A stretch of 64,000 nt of DNA from Rhinopithecus roxellana (GCF_007565055.1 NC_044557.1:71080095-71144094), one strand, 5' to 3'; shown: positions 35,600-48,454, counted from the first letter of the stretch. The notes: generated by a model from the sequence alone, not told the origin. Made by a program: numbers and translations.

Positions 35600-36530
35600 A
35601 AGCAACTTCAGTCCTTGCTTCCTCAGAAGAAAGACTATGAGGAGCATAAAGCTGACAAAGAGACTAAGGCAAGTTTCAGAGCAGGAGTGGAAGTTTATTT
35701 AAAAAGGTTTTAGAGGCAGGGCGCGGTGACTCACCCCTGTAATTCCAGCACTTTGGGAGGCCAAGGCTGACGAATCACGAGGTCAGGAGATCAAGATCAT
35801 CCTGGCTAACACCGCGAAACCCCTTCTCTACTTAAAACAAACAAACAAAGCCGGCCATGGTGGCGGGCAGCTGTAGTCCCAGCTACTCGGGAGACTGAGG
35901 CAGGAGAATGGCGTGAATCCAGGAGGTGGAGCTTGCAGTGAGCTGAGATTGCTCCACTGCACTCCAGCCTGGACAACGGAGCGAGACTTAGTCTCGAAAA
36001 AGAAAAAAAAAAAAGACTTTAGAACAGGAAAGAAGGGAAGGTGCACTTGGAAGAGACCCAGGCAGGCATGTGAAGGTTAAAGAGAATAACAGAGGCATTT
36101 AACCTTAATCCTGGGTCTGTATAGCCTCTCCTCTTTCCCGTGATTCTTCCCTTAGGATGGACTTCCCGCACGCACAGTGCCTTCCTTATCCTTGTGAATT
36201 GAGCAGGCACAGCGTGTTTAGGAAGTTGCATGCATGCCTACCTGAGGCTTTTTTTTTTCCCTTTTTCCTGAGGAATGTACCGGGAAAGTCGTATTTCACC
36301 GTTTTGTCTCCTACTGGGCATGCCCAGGAAGTTTCTTTTCCTTGGCACCTGCATTCAATCAACGCTTTAATGTTAGTAGCTGTGGATCATCAGGAAATGG
36401 CCTCTCCCTGGATCCCTGGGTGGGCTGGCAAATTATCATTTTCAGAGAGGCAGTGTGATAATTGTCAAACCATCACTGCTTGGCATTCCTAATACCGAGA
36501 GAGCCTTCTCTTGCCCTGACCATGACTATC
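35600..36530 (-). mobile_element. LTR-like old repeat, antisense, holding an Alu
   Basis: GGAGTGGAAGTTTATTTAAAAAGG (in parts) followed after the Alu by TTTAGAACAGGAAAGAAGG and CACTTGGAAGAGACCCAGGC resembles the reversed R/U5 of an ERV LTR. 36160-36490 includes CACGCACAGTGCC, GGGCATGCCCAGGAAG and GGCAAATTATCATTTTCAG. Family not assigned. The 111-codon frame at 36157-36492 has no known match that I can name. Confidence 0.4.
35703..36023 (+). mobile_element. AluS/Y, sense, full length
   Basis: The element starts GGCAGGGCGCGGTGACTCAC (35715). The linker is an (AAAC)n stretch, and the right arm ends GGAGCGAGACTTAGTCTCG with an A tail to about 36013. It is flanked by AAAGGTTTTAGA (35703-35714) and AAAGACTTTAGA (36012-36023), a diverged target-site duplication. 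Confidence 0.9.
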
Positions 36531-36569
36531 TAACTACCTGTAACAAAAATAGCCCTGGAGCAGATACTC

Positions 36570-36705
36570 GTAGCATTTACAGTTTATAGAGAAGAAAACT
36601 GAAGTCCTTTGGAATATTAATTTGCCTAGATTACGAAGTTAGTACATGGCAAAACTGAGATTTAAATCTATGTTTTCTGATACTAGATTGAAGATTTTAA
36701 CCATT
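36570..36705 (-). mobile_element. MIR SINE, antisense
   Basis: GAAGAAAACTGAAGTCC, TTGCCTAGATTACGAAGTTAG, then GGCAAAACTGAGATTTAAAT match the reversed MIR core. Confidence 0.65.
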
Positions 36706-37299
36706 ATTCTATACCATCTTTGTGTATGGAAAGTACCTAACATGGCATCTGGAATTCAGCAAATACCAAATGTATTTTACTGCTACTATTATTCTCAAGT
36801 CAAATTACAACTTCAGTGGCACAATAGATATATTCTATGAACTATTTAATGTTTTGGACCTAAGACTTCTCTCCAGTCTACACCAGTCTAAATATAATTT
36901 AATGTTATGGACCTAAGATTAAAGTAAAAATTGATAGAGTAGAATCAGGATGAAACCAAGTTTTTGAAGTTTTAATTTTGTATTAAGATACAAAATGGAT
37001 TTTAGAATAGATTAGAAGGTTAAGAGAGAAAGCTGATAAGGAGACCTGAAAAGAAGGGGGAAGGGAGGGGAGGACCAGCAAAAATACATGATTGTGTTAG
37101 TATTTTTGTCACTTTTCCCCATGAATGAAAAAGCAATAGCTACCATGGAGCCTATACCACAGAGAACAATGATCTCACCACTGCCAGGATGGCCTGTAAG
37201 CCAGCCATGTAGCCTATAGACTGAGGGCATGGCATGAATTGCATGTAAAACCTACTGGCTACTAGAACCATGTGAAGCAGGCAGGACAGAATCCGTGGA
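36706..37299. other. Unassigned non-coding sequence
   Basis: No gene or named repeat recognised. Confidence 0.4.
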
Positions 37300-37365
37300 G
37301 AGAGAATGGCAGACATTCTTGCTTAAAATGGCAGCACGGGATGCTGGAGGATTCTTGTTAAAGGG

Positions 37366-37700
37366 CTATATACCACCAGGGTCTGTGGAGTGGCTCGAGG
37401 GAAACAATGGACTGAAGCTGCCAGGCTGGAGAGAAATCTTGGCTTGTGGAAGGGAGAAGGCTATGGCTTCCACCAGAGGCAAGTTCAAATCCTTGGCTCG
37501 AAGTTCTTCTGAGGGCTTGAACTTGATGTTAATCAGCACAGGGTACTCGATGGGGGTGGCACCATGAGTGGAGGAGATTTTATAGTACCTTCCTCTTGCC
37601 TCAAAGGGATTGCTAATCTGAAGAAGTGCCAGTGACCAGGTACTTAATGCCATTGAGGTTCAGTATCTGTGCCTTATTCTCTAATTCCTACTCTGTTCAA
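37366..37700 (-). pseudogene. Protein-like antisense remnant, gene not recognised
   Basis: On the minus strand, the frame covering about 37605 down to 37440 encodes a stretch that reads like real protein (GRYYKISSTHGATPIEYP, then INIKFKPSEELRAKDLNL). Its third positions are rich in G and C, unlike the surrounding DNA. Upstream (about 37690-37635), a different frame continues with QILNLNGIKYLVTGTSSD and then hits a stop. A frameshift near 37630 therefore separates two coding-like pieces. No introns or signals are visible. A processed-pseudogene fragment is the likely reading. I do not recognise the parent gene, and no poly(A) or target-site duplication was found. Confidence 0.45.
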
Positions 37701-38890
37701 ATATCTGCATGGAACCACATCCTAAATTAAGCCAGACCTCTAAGTTGTATCTGTTTTACCTGTATCACTTGCTGATCTCTCCTGAAATATCCAGAACACT
37801 TGGCTTTCCCAGGAAGCATCATACTTCTGGGTCATGCTCAAGACAGTGGTACTTTTCAGACCTATCTCTGCCTGACTAAAGTAAACTTTCTTAAAGAAAA
37901 ATAGCACCAGACAACATTGAACTTCATTGAATATGGCCAGTCATTCTAAAAAGTATAGTTAAATCCGTATTTGAAGAGTTTATAATAGTGATATGTATAT
38001 ACTATGCAATTTGGACATGGTTTTTTAAATGGGATTTAATTTAACTAGAAGATTATAGCTCTGTCTATATACAAACAAATTTGATTTGCGTGGTAAAATA
38101 AGTGCCATGTTTGGTTTCATTGAACTATCCAATAGTTTGATTTTACTGAATGAACAAGTCATTTTTGTGCTGTGTTGGCTGTAGAAATTGTTTCATGTAG
38201 GCTGTGGACACAGTGTACATTAAGCCATGTTGGTCCAAATAAGCAAAGAATGTGGTTGCTAGACTCATGGAGTTCACATTATTTTGTGTTTTAGTCAATA
38301 TTGTCCATATTTAGAATGTTTAAAAATGCAGAACCCTTCACTGTAAAGCCCTTTCATATGCCGAATTTCAATGAAAAAAAAATGCAAGTGGTTTTTAATG
38401 ATCCAGATGGGCAATCTAACAGTTAACACTTTACAAGGTAAGGATATCATACAACTTTGTGCCTCTTCTTCCACTTTCTTTCAATGCTACTTTCAAATAC
38501 TCAATTTGTGCTGCAGAAAATACTGCAAACTTTTAGCAAGTTTTGAGTGAAAACAGAGTTACAATAGAAACAATTATGCATGCCTCTGCTGCTGAGAGCA
38601 GACCTCATGTTTTTGTAGTCACCCAGTGTTAATGCAGCAGGAGAGCCCTATCCTGGATTCTTTGTGTTTCCAGACTACTTTATTTCCTTTCTTCTCACCA
38701 TCAGAGAATGTTTCCTTTTTCCCTATGTCTCAGAGCCCATGAGACTCTATGAGTCCTTCTGGCTCTATTTCTTGCTATTTATCTTATTACTTTTTCTGTT
38801 TTAATTTTCATAGTTTATTCTTTCTGCTTCTGTATAAACAAGGCTGGATTTTCTGTTAAAAGCTGAGGGAAGGATAGTTAGTTATTTCTG
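37701..38890. other. Unassigned non-coding sequence
   Basis: No repeat, gene or RNA recognised; plain AT-rich, apparently single-copy DNA. Confidence 0.45.
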
Positions 38891-38894
38891 AACA

Positions 38895-39062
38895 CCGGTT
38901 ATGTGCCCAGCAGTATAGGGCTTTGCATACTTTATTTCTAATAAAATATGCACATGGTATTAAATCCACATTTAAAGTTGCAGAAACAAGCACAGAGATT
39001 AAGCAAAACGCCTAAGATCATGCTGTCAGTATGTAACAAAGCTCATGGAAGACATCAGGACT
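38895..39062 (-). mobile_element. MIR-class SINE, antisense
   Basis: AACACCGGTTATGTGCCCAG, GCATACTTTATTTCTAATAA, AAAGTTGCAGAAACAAGCAC, AGAGATTAAGCAAAACGCC and AAGATCATGCTGTCAG fit the reversed MIR order. Confidence 0.65.
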
Positions 39063-41270
39063 GTTGCCTACCCAAAGTCTTTACTCTTCTTTACTATGCT
39101 ATGATCTGTATACTGGGTCTAGCTTAGGGTGGGTCGACTTCCCAGGCCTGGGACATTCATCTTCCAGTGACAACCATGGAACTTTTACCGCAGGATGCAT
39201 TTCTTTGATTTTGCTACCTTTTCTTTTGCCAGCCTGTCTGGGAACTAGAGCTCTAACTGCGAACCTACTAGACTTAACACTCTTGTCTGACTTCAAAGAC
39301 TCTGCTTTTTGCACCCAGCTATACTTCCTATCAGCATGATCAATAGTTATTACCTGCCCCTGCCCACTAAAGGCTACAACAAAGTGCTTCAGTGGCTTAA
39401 TTTCCTGGAAATTATTTACCTTAAATATACCTCAGCTGCTCTTTTCTAAGCTATTCTTCCACAGGCAGTATCAGTAAGAATACGGTTGCAAGAAATAAAA
39501 ATTCTGGTATTTGAAGCACAATAGGATTCAAAACAAGAGAAGGTTCTAGGCAGGTCCTACAGGAATGACCTTAACTCAGAACAATACTGAGGAACCGAGC
39601 AGTCAGCAGAGTGGCTCGCTCCACCACAGTGAAGGGTAGGAATCACAAGGCTACAACAGTGGATTCTGCAACTGCTGCTGGGCATCCCTGTGGCAGTGAT
39701 TGGGCACTGGAGCACCATTTCAGAAAGACCCAATGTCTCTGGCTATGGCTGTCCACAGAAGACAGCAATGAAGTAGATCATTGCCTTCCAACCCACTTCT
39801 GTTTTCTGCATCTTGCATGAGTGGATCTCATGAGTGGAACCTGCTTGGCATCTAGAATCCTAGCTGTGAGGGAGTTTGAAATATAATTTTTTAGTTTTTC
39901 AGTACTTGCGACTCAAAAACATACTTTAGAAAGTAGAGGGAAAAGAAGACCGGTAAGCCAATTCTTATTTACCAGAGGGGTATTCAATAAACACATTAGA
40001 TGTGTTTTGTACTTAAATGAGGAGAATTTTAGGTAAATAGTTATAATAATGTGAATAAGACAACACTAAAACATACCAACTGGATAATTGGTGTTTTATC
40101 CTACCGGAAGGGTGTTAATATTTGTGTTTTTTGTTATAGTATTTGACAAAGTTTTCTTAAATTCATAAATGATCTCTTAAGTGGAGGGAATTTGTCTTAA
40201 TTACCTTGACTCCATGTAGAGTGACTCAAAGGGTAGAAATTAAGGTCTGCTATCCTTATAGTATGGAGAAACTGAAAAGAATGGAAGGATATCTTGTTGA
40301 AAACTGCTAGACTTGTGTTATATCTCAGATTAAACCAAGCAACCATCAGTAGTTCAGGGAATATAAAAGTAATTCAAGGCAGGCTAATCAAGTATACAGA
40401 AGAGAAATTAATATTGGAAATGGCAAGTAACAACAACAAAAGGCTCAGGTTATGTAAAAGTGAAAAACTTTTCTAGAGATTTCAGAAATAGTAACATTAA
40501 TGACCTAATTAAAATTGACAACATGAAAACTAACATGTAAATTTGTAAAGGTCTTTAAGCCCGAAGCTAAGTGCTCCTTAATCAATTTCTGCCAGAAACA
40601 AGTTATTGGAATAACAAGGACGTATACCTCATGAGGGAGATTTTTTTCTTGGGATTATTTTTAATTGGACTCTAAACTAGCCATCTCAAACAGTTTTGTT
40701 AAAAAAAATAAATGTATAAAGCAGAGTGCAGCAGACAAAACAATCTTTGAAGAAGTAGTTAGCTTTTGAGAACTGAAGTCTAAATATAATACGAACTTCT
40801 GTTGCTGTATAAGGTGAAATTCTATTTTGGTTCCTTTTTTTTGTCTGTTTATCAAGGAAGAAAGTTTCCTTCCTAAGGCTAACTATTCTGATCAATTTTT
40901 TAAAAGCACTTTAACAATGTTTTTAATGTCTTTTTAAATATAAATGATTTAATTTTATTTCCCACAAGGCTATTTCATTAAATTTGAGTCCTAGGAATTT
41001 GATTTTAAAAGATATATGATGTATATAAATACAAATGCTAAACTTGTTGCAGTTCATTTCATTTACCTTCACAAACTCATGAAATTGTTTCAATAGATGA
41101 ATTATGCAATTATATGTCCCCATTTGAATGATACCATGTCTGAAGTCAAAACAATCTGCATTCTAAACATTTAAAAATAAATGCAAAGTTATTACTATCA
41201 AAAGTAACTGGCAGAATTGCTTATTTTCAATAGAGTTACAAGAGAAGCCTGGTTTACGTAACGTGATTCT
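39063..41270. other. Unassigned non-coding sequence
   Basis: About 2.2 kb with no recognised repeat or gene. Open frames of 60-91 codons occur on both strands with no protein-like signature. Confidence 0.4.
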
Positions 41271-43391
41271 TAGGTTATGTTCTCTAGAAGCAGAGCCTGC
41301 GACAAAGATTTAGAGGCAGATTTATTGAGGGAGTGTTCTTCAGGAAAAAAAAATCTGTAAGAGAAGAAGTGAAGCAGGAGAAGGAAGGTGAATTAGAGGG
41401 GAAAGGACAATGCCCTGTGGGTTGAGGCAGCTCCCATCAGCTGAGGACAGTTCTTGGAGGAGGGAGGGAATCATAGTCATAGGAACTGAGAGGGGGTGCT
41501 CTGCCTCACAATGTGGACAGGGGTTATGGATTACATGCTATTGCAAGAGACAAAAAAGACCTCCAATTGGCATAGTAGACAACAACCATGATAGTTGCTT
41601 CCTTCCGGCCCAGTCTAACATGAACTAAATTGTCAGCAATGACTACAGAGTGGGTAGGTCTGGATGTTTATTTTGCTACTATGGGATTATCAAAACCATA
41701 TATGGCTTGAGGACCAGGGCAGGCCTCAAACAAAGATCAGTCAGTACATATGTTGCGCAAAGAGTTATGATGAGACCAGGTTTCAGAAATGAGCTGGGAC
41801 AATCACGTTTCTTAATTTGGATATTTGAAGTAGGCTATATGGGAAGCAGAGGCTGAGAAGCCGTGATGACCTAATGTATAGGCTGGAGTTTTGAGGGAGG
41901 CAGATACTATGAGTTAGCAGCAACCTTGAGGTGGAAAGATGGCAAGCAGACAGCACAGAGCAAAGAGGCCAATTGTTGGAGAAATGGAGAATGGGAGACA
42001 AAGCAGAAACCTGAAGGGGAGTTGAATTACATTAGTAGAACACTGGACTAAAGAACTATGAAGTCCTGATGGTGAAATACTTTTGTTTTTTCAAGTAGGA
42101 GGGAAGATGTCAAAGAGCATGCTCAAGAAATGCTAGACTGGATTGATGTGTGATTGCTCTCTGGGGAGGGCAAATACTGTTATTTGCATGACGTAGTTTT
42201 GTCAATCATTAAAATCCATCTGGTATGCCTCAAAGTGGAATCCTTTTGTGTTGATGAGAACCAGGGGATCCTGGAGGCCAGGATGCTTCTTCCAAAAGAA
42301 GAAAGGTAAAGAAGGGAACTTTGAAAAAGACAGATGCAAAAGCAGAATTTTCAACTTATAAGTAGTAGAGTGTGTGATGTAAACCTATTTAAATAGTGAT
42401 TTTACTTTTTTATTTGCAGATGTGTAATTTGACCACCGGGCTGAGGGAACAGTTGACATTTGGATTACATAATATTGTTTGGTAAATGCCCTGAGAGAGG
42501 TATAGAGGTGTGCAAAGAATTCCAAGTGAAATCACAGGAAAGGTGCTTGGCAGTCTAATTCCTACAAGAGCAGAAACCAGAGAGAGACTCACAGGATGGC
42601 CAGGGGTTGGTCTGGTGAAGAGGAGAGCTCAGGTCATTGATTGGGACAATAGTGAAAAATGTTGGACTTGATTCTGTTGAGGGTCTTGCTAGCTTTCAGT
42701 CCATGACTTTTTATAGTGTTCTTCTTGAATGTAAGATCGTAGGAATATTAACCTCCTTTAGCAGGGGGAGAGAGAATCTTTCCTGCCCTGGCTCAAGGTG
42801 TGTGAGGAGAGTCATTTCCACTAGGCTATAGTGTTTCTAAACCAGTGGGTTGGGAGGGCGAGAACCCAGTTATCACAACCCATCCTCTGTCATTTGTGAG
42901 AATATTCTGTAAGTGCTATTAAACATAAAAGTTTTTAAGTCAAGAGGAGTGGTAAGCTCTCTAGAAATTGTTATATCTTCATTAGCATTTAAATGATCAA
43001 ATATTTGATCCAAGAAGCATCGTGTGTACATGCATGTGTACAAGTGTTTATGTATGTGTGAAAACATATCCATAAACCCATTTTTTTATGAGCTCAAGAA
43101 AATCTAGACATATTTGGTTGTTTTTGCATTTGCTGTTTGCATTTAAGCTTCGATCAACTGATTTCCTGAACATGGCATTAAAACAGGTTTCAAGATAATG
43201 AAGACTACAAAACATATCATGAAATGAAATAATAAAAACAACAACAAAGATGGGCTGGGTAGATTGAGAACAGTCTCATAGCATAAAGAGCCCTCATTGT
43301 ATTTGGTGGTGGTATTTTTTTATGGACATCTAATTCTATAATTAGAGAACATTTAATATAAATTCAGCGGAAACATCTTAGTCATCAGTGA
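41271..43391. other. Unassigned; beginning resembles an old antisense LTR
   Basis: 41286-41400 (AGCAGAGCCTGCGACAAAG, GGCAGATTTATTGAGGGAG, then A- and G-rich sequence) has the look of a reversed LTR R/U5 with TTTATT, but I cannot name it. The remainder shows nothing recognisable. Confidence 0.3.
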
Positions 43392-43664
43392 TTACCTAGC
43401 TATGAAATTCTTGGATTCCTCTTGAAAGCACCGTGTAAGTCTACTACAGATATTTCTTCCATCCTAGATTCTGAAGAATATCTAGGAGATAATTTCACAG
43501 TTTCTGGTGCTAACAGTGCTAATCATAGATACTTCGAGAATTTAAATTTAAGTGGAAATTCTCCTCTGTTCCCACTGACTGTTGTCAAAAATGAAATACA
43601 ACCACTACAAGAAAAAGTATTAATGAGATCCGTTCAAGGTCAAAACTTCAATGGAATTCTCTAA
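43392..43664 (+). other. Open frame with protein-like composition, not recognised
   Basis: A 90-codon open stretch ends at a TAA at 43662. The translation is hydrophilic and mixed (for example SSILDSEEYLGDNFTVSG and VVKNEIQPLQEKVLMRS). It does not match the T- or A-run bias of nearby spurious frames. There is no ATG near its start. A strong splice-donor-like GTAAGT lies at 43435-43440. It could be a pseudogene remnant, part of an old exon, or chance; no repeat family is recognised over it. Confidence 0.25.
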
Positions 43665-44869
43665 AAATCAAAACAGGGTGCCCCTAATGTGATAATATGT
43701 ACGTATAAACAGAGCTTTGTGGTTTATGCCATCAACCGCTTTGCAAAATCTTGCCAATAATTTTATTGCCATAAAAATTGGAGAGTTGATTAGTGGGTTA
43801 CTTAAAGCTGTAATCTTAACCTTTAGTGGATTTATTTTAATCTAATTTAAATGGAGTTCCTTAATATTTATTTTAACAAAAGTTTACTTAGAAATTTAAG
43901 ATTGGAAAATAGTTTCAAATGAGTACTGCTGGAACTAAAAGTAGTTGGATATGTGGCATTTTTCCAAGGTGGTCGGATTTCCCTCAAGGCCAATTTGTCA
44001 TTGATGAAGCATCTGTCCAAAATCATTCATCTGTGTTTTGAGAACCTAGGATCAATCAAACTCTCTGTTTGGATAGTCAACTATTGTTTTCTGAGTAAAG
44101 ATGGATGATGATAGGTGAATGTAATATTTTAGGTTTAACTTTAATGATGTCTATTTTTTTTCTGGAATTAGAAAAATACCAGGGTGGTATTTTGGACTTT
44201 TGCCTTATCTCACAATTAAATGCTTACTGGAAACTCAGAAAAGAAAACACTTGAAGGGTATTTAGAAGGCATATGAATTTCTTCATTTTGGGCTAATGGC
44301 ACTTTTTAACATGATTGTTGTTTGAATATACTGGCAATGATGGAGCTGGATATTTATGAAAGTAAATACTGAAGATCAGTCTATTTTGAAACCTTTTTTG
44401 AGGCATCAAAACCATAGTGTCATTCTACTGTTGCTACATACTCTATATCACCTAGGTCATCTTCCCCATTTTAGCCACAGACATACATGAAGAATACTGT
44501 GCTAATATACTCAAAGTTTTAGGCTTCACCAGGATATATAACTTTAAAATGGAATCTCTAGAAAAAGATAGGTACTATAGATTAAACTTTTCTTATTTGT
44601 TCATTTATTTACTAAACATTAATTGAACACCTGCTCAGTTTACATTGCATTATAATTATGTGTTTAATGATATATCTCTTACCAGACTGTGAGAAACTTC
44701 TATTCCAGTGGCTGGATTAATGGCTAATATTTAGTAAAGTTTGTATGCACATGTGACAAATAAATGAAAATAAGAATTTGGAAATGATTCTTTAAAATGA
44801 AGGGAAGAGAGAAACTTAACATTTGTAGCAAGTAGTATATAGTTTTTGTTAGGTTATTTGTTAATCAAT
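43665..44869. other. Unassigned, with an old repeat-like block
   Basis: 44580-44770 (TTCATTTATTTACTAAACAT, TAATTGAACACCTGCTCAG, AGACTGTGAGAAACTTC) resembles an ancient L2/MIR-class repeat. Nothing else is recognised. Confidence 0.4.
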
Positions 44870-45030
44870 TCAAGTATATTATCTTCTTTGTTTTATTCAA
44901 TTATTACAGTAATCGTTTGAGGAAGTAGGAACATAATTGAACAAGTCACTAAATCCCTGATTCTAAGTCATTGGACTGGGAAGTCAGAGCTGGGAGTTGA
45001 ACTTATGTCTGTATGATCCCAGGGTTTGTG
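44870..45030 (-). mobile_element. MIR SINE, antisense
   Basis: TTATTACAGTAATCGTTTG, GAGGAAGTAGGAACATAATTG, AACAAGTCACTAAATCC and AGTCAGAGCTGGGAGTTGAAC match the reversed MIR. Confidence 0.65.
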
Positions 45031-45382
45031 TGCTCAGATTGCAACAGTAGGCTGCCACACACAAACTCTTACCACTTTACCAGGTTAAATAAGAAAGAAC
45101 TTATTTGACCACTGTTTACACTAAAATCTTCTAGTAAATTTCAAAATTGATACTTTTTTTCCAGTAGCCACTATTATGTATCCTTCTTAAAATTGAGTCG
45201 GAACAACAATAAGGATTATTATTATAAAAGTTCCAATCAATTAAAAAGGATACAAAGCATACATTTTGATAGTAAATATAGGAAAATAAGGAAATATTTG
45301 AAATTGGTATGCTTGTATACCTAGAAGCATCAGAACACAAAAGATTAAAATTTAGGTGAATTAATTTAAGTGGTTAGATGTA

Positions 45383-45469
45383 TAATATGCAATATGTTAT
45401 GTGGGAAGCTATTAGATTTAAGAATCTAATATGCAATATGTTATGTGGGAAGCTATTAGATTTAAGAAT
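45383..45469. repeat. Perfect 43-bp tandem duplication
   Basis: 45383-45425 is repeated without mismatch at 45427-45469, separated by a single C. Each unit begins TAATATGCAATATGTTATG and ends ATTAGATTTAAGAAT. Full identity implies a recent event. Confidence 0.98.
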
Positions 45470-45489
45470 AGGTCTGGCATAATCTAACA

Positions 45490-46640
45490 CTTAAAGGCCC
45501 AGTCTTAGAGTTTTTAGAAACCAGACTCTAGACTTACAAGATTGAAAGCAGAGAGGTTATTTAGGTGGGTTGTACAATTTTCCAGCATGAAGAGGACTTG
45601 GAACAGGCCACCACCTGGGTAGAAGGAGTACATTTTGGGTATATTTTGAAGAAAGAACCAATGAGTTTCATTGATAGATTGTGGCATGGGAGAAAAAGAG
45701 GTAGGATAATGCTATAAATTTGGGCCTAACAGGATGAATAAAATTGATATTTACTGAGAAGAATATTGGGGGAAAAAAACATGTTGAAGGTAAGGAGGAT
45801 CAGAAAGTTTTGAACATGGCAAGTGTTAGGTGCTTTTTAGACATCAAAGTGCAGAAGTTGAGTAGATAGTTGCATATATGAGTCTGGAGATTAGGGCTAG
45901 AGCTGCATATTTAGGAATCACCAGATCATGAAAGATTTTTAAACTGAGGCCTTGATGATATCACTTCAGAATGAGTTTAGTTAGAGAAGAGCAGAGCACT
46001 GAGGGCTGAGTTATCAAGGCATTCTGACCTTCAGAAGGTGGAGCAATGAAGAGGGTCTAGCAAAGGATCTTGGGAAAAAGTGGGCAGGAAGATAAAATAT
46101 TTGTACTACCTTGTGTCTCAAAAGTGAAGAGTTTTTGTAGGAGTTAATATTATTAAATGCTGCCAGTAGACCACATATGATGGAGACTAATGATTTGGTT
46201 TATAGCTGGGGAATCACTGATATAACTGACTGGAACAGTTTTGGTGCACTGGTGTCCATGAAAGCCTGTTTGGAATGGGCCCAAGAGAGAACAGGAGAAG
46301 GAACAGAGAAAGTAGGTATAGTCAACTCCTGAATTTTGTTCTAAAGACAGTTTGTAGGAGGATGCAACGTGAAGGGAAAGGCTTTGTCAATATTAGTGAT
46401 ATTAAAACATCTTGGTATACTCATGAGAATTATTCAGCAGAGAAAATAGTGAAAAGTCAATATTGTAGGAGAAAGAAGATAATTTCCTGGAGTGAGTTTC
46501 TTCAGGCAACAAGCAAGTCTGGTGCTTAAGTGGAACATCTGGTCCCACAAGGAAATGTGGCTATTTTAGCTATTGTAACAGGAGAAGAACAAAGTATGTG
46601 AATTCAGGTGTGGGTAAGTTGATTTGTAGGTGTGATGATG
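45490..46640 (+). repeat. Ancient mammalian interspersed repeat, class not assigned
   Basis: Part of 45790-46520 follows a common old-repeat order: GACATCAAAGTGCAGAAGTTG, AGTAGATAGTTGCATATATG, AGTCTGGAGATTAGGGCTAG, GGAATCACCAGATCATG, AAATGCTGCCAGTAGACC and GTGAAGGGAAAGGC. It is purine-rich and gives an 84-codon chance frame at 46275-46529. Confidence 0.45.
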
Positions 46641-46714
46641 CACACATTCTCTTTTGTTTCCATTTGCTACACAAAATAAAAAGCAGAAGAGTTTATTCAG
46701 CGATGGAGATTCTA

Positions 46715-47092
46715 TGAACTAAGTTGTGGACCCCCACCCCTACCAAAGATTTTTGTATGTTGAAATCCTAACCTCCAATGTGATAGTATTTGGAATGGGG
46801 CCTTTGGGACATAATTAGGTTTAGGGGAGGTCATGAGGCTGGGGCCTTCATGATTGGATGAAGTGCTCTTATGAGAAGAAACAGAGTGCTTGCCCTCTCT
46901 CTGCCATGTGAGGACATAGGTAGAATGTGGCTGTCTACAAGCCAGAACCTCACAAGGTATTTTCCAAGTCCTCACCAAGGAACCACATTAGTCAGTAATT
47001 TGATCTGCAGAAATGTGAGAAAATGAATTTCTGTTGTTTCAGCAACCCAGTTTGTGATATTTTGTTACCTAAGCAAACTAAAACAGAAGATA
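46715..47092 (+). mobile_element. MLT1A-type LTR (ERVL-MaLR), sense
   Basis: Carries TTTTTGTATGTTGAAATCC, CCAATGTGATAGTATTTGG, GGGGCCTTTGGGACATAATTAGG, GTGCTCTTATGAGAAGAAAC, CCATGTGAGGACATAGG, GTTGTTTCAGCAACCCAG and TTTTGTTACCTAAGCAAAC. Near full length. Confidence 0.87.
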
Positions 47093-48454
47093 TGTTGGAG
47101 ATTTGAGGAGAAATTATGTAAAAGTAATATAGGAGAATAGTAAAGTGAATCGAGCAGGGAAATATAACAGTAAGTTTGGCAGGCAGTTCTGAGGACTTAC
47201 CTAAGATTTTTATTCATAAATTTAAAGTTGGACTGTTCAGCATAGTTTCAGGTTTTATTCTAGTATTATTCAGCTACTTTAGAGCACAGAGAACAGTGTT
47301 GGACAAGGAAGTTTGAGTTATTGGGATATAATATGATGGAGGGAAAGAGGGAAAAGGAATTAGGGTGTTTACAACCATATGGTAAGTATTGTGTATAAAG
47401 ACCATGTCAATGGTGGCAATATGCTAATAAACAATTATGAGTGTGAAACATGTATGACCTATTAAAAGTTCTAAGAGATGGGATGGGTTTGTAATCTGTC
47501 AACTTGGCTAGGCTCAACATTATTTCCCAGAATTCCCTTTCTTGTATATTGCCAGTTAGAGTGGGCCACTAGAGAATGTTCATAGGATGTTTGGGGAATG
47601 GAAATTAAACAAAAACCATTGTGGTTCATACCCAGTGGGGCTGTTTCAGATCTTGGTTTGGACAGCAACTGGGTCTGCAGCTTTAATTCCTTCCCCTGGA
47701 TCCTCCACCTCTTGGCAGGTATGTGTCTAGCTATATGACAGGTGCCAACTTTCTGTGCAGAACACTGCGTCATCAAGATTGCAGGCAGTGAGAACTGGCA
47801 TGGGTTTTATTCTTTCCTCATGGGTTCCAGCTCCTTCTTGTAAGTTCTACTTGGTCCTTGATCTCCCCTCCATTACATCCATCTTCTATCCCCAACTTTC
47901 TGCCCTGCAGACTTCAAGATTCAGCATCAGATGGAAGACAACAGCCTTACAAACACTGCTGAGCCAGCTCCCATGATTGTGTAAGATCCAATCCTGGTAA
48001 CATGTCCCTTATTTTACATGCAGTGGTTCTGCTTCTCTGATAGAATTCTTTCTGATGCCAGAGATTTGTAGCACATGTAATATTGTAAACTGAGATGATT
48101 AACTATTGGACATGTGTCAATTCTCCCTGAAAGCAGTTATGAATTTAATAGTCCTGATACAAATCCAGTTGGATACTCCCAAGAACGTAAAACGTCAGTA
48201 AGAATAGTTTAACAGTAAGTATGCCACAGAGCACAGAAAGTCTCCACACTGAATCCCTGAGGCTTCCTGGTGGGAGCATAAGGCTGGAACAAATTAGTAG
48301 AAGTGGCAAGGTTCTGTACCATGCTTTGAAGCATGACATAGGTAAGTTGTGTGAAAGGTCTGGAGCAAGCAAACAAACCAGAATGCAAGATGTTCATTTC
48401 AGATGGCAAGAATTAAGTGGAATAGAACCGTAGTTATAGCTAGCACATATGGTA
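47093..48454. other. Unassigned; 47470-47990 resembles an old transposon
   Basis: GGTTTGTAATCTGTCAACTTGGCTAGGCTCAACATT (in parts, from 47486) through CAGCTCCCATGATTGTGTAAG (47968) looks like one unit of about 500 bp. It begins with the GTCAACTTGGCTAGG phrase of several mammalian medium-reiterated repeats. Family not assigned. Confidence 0.35.
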
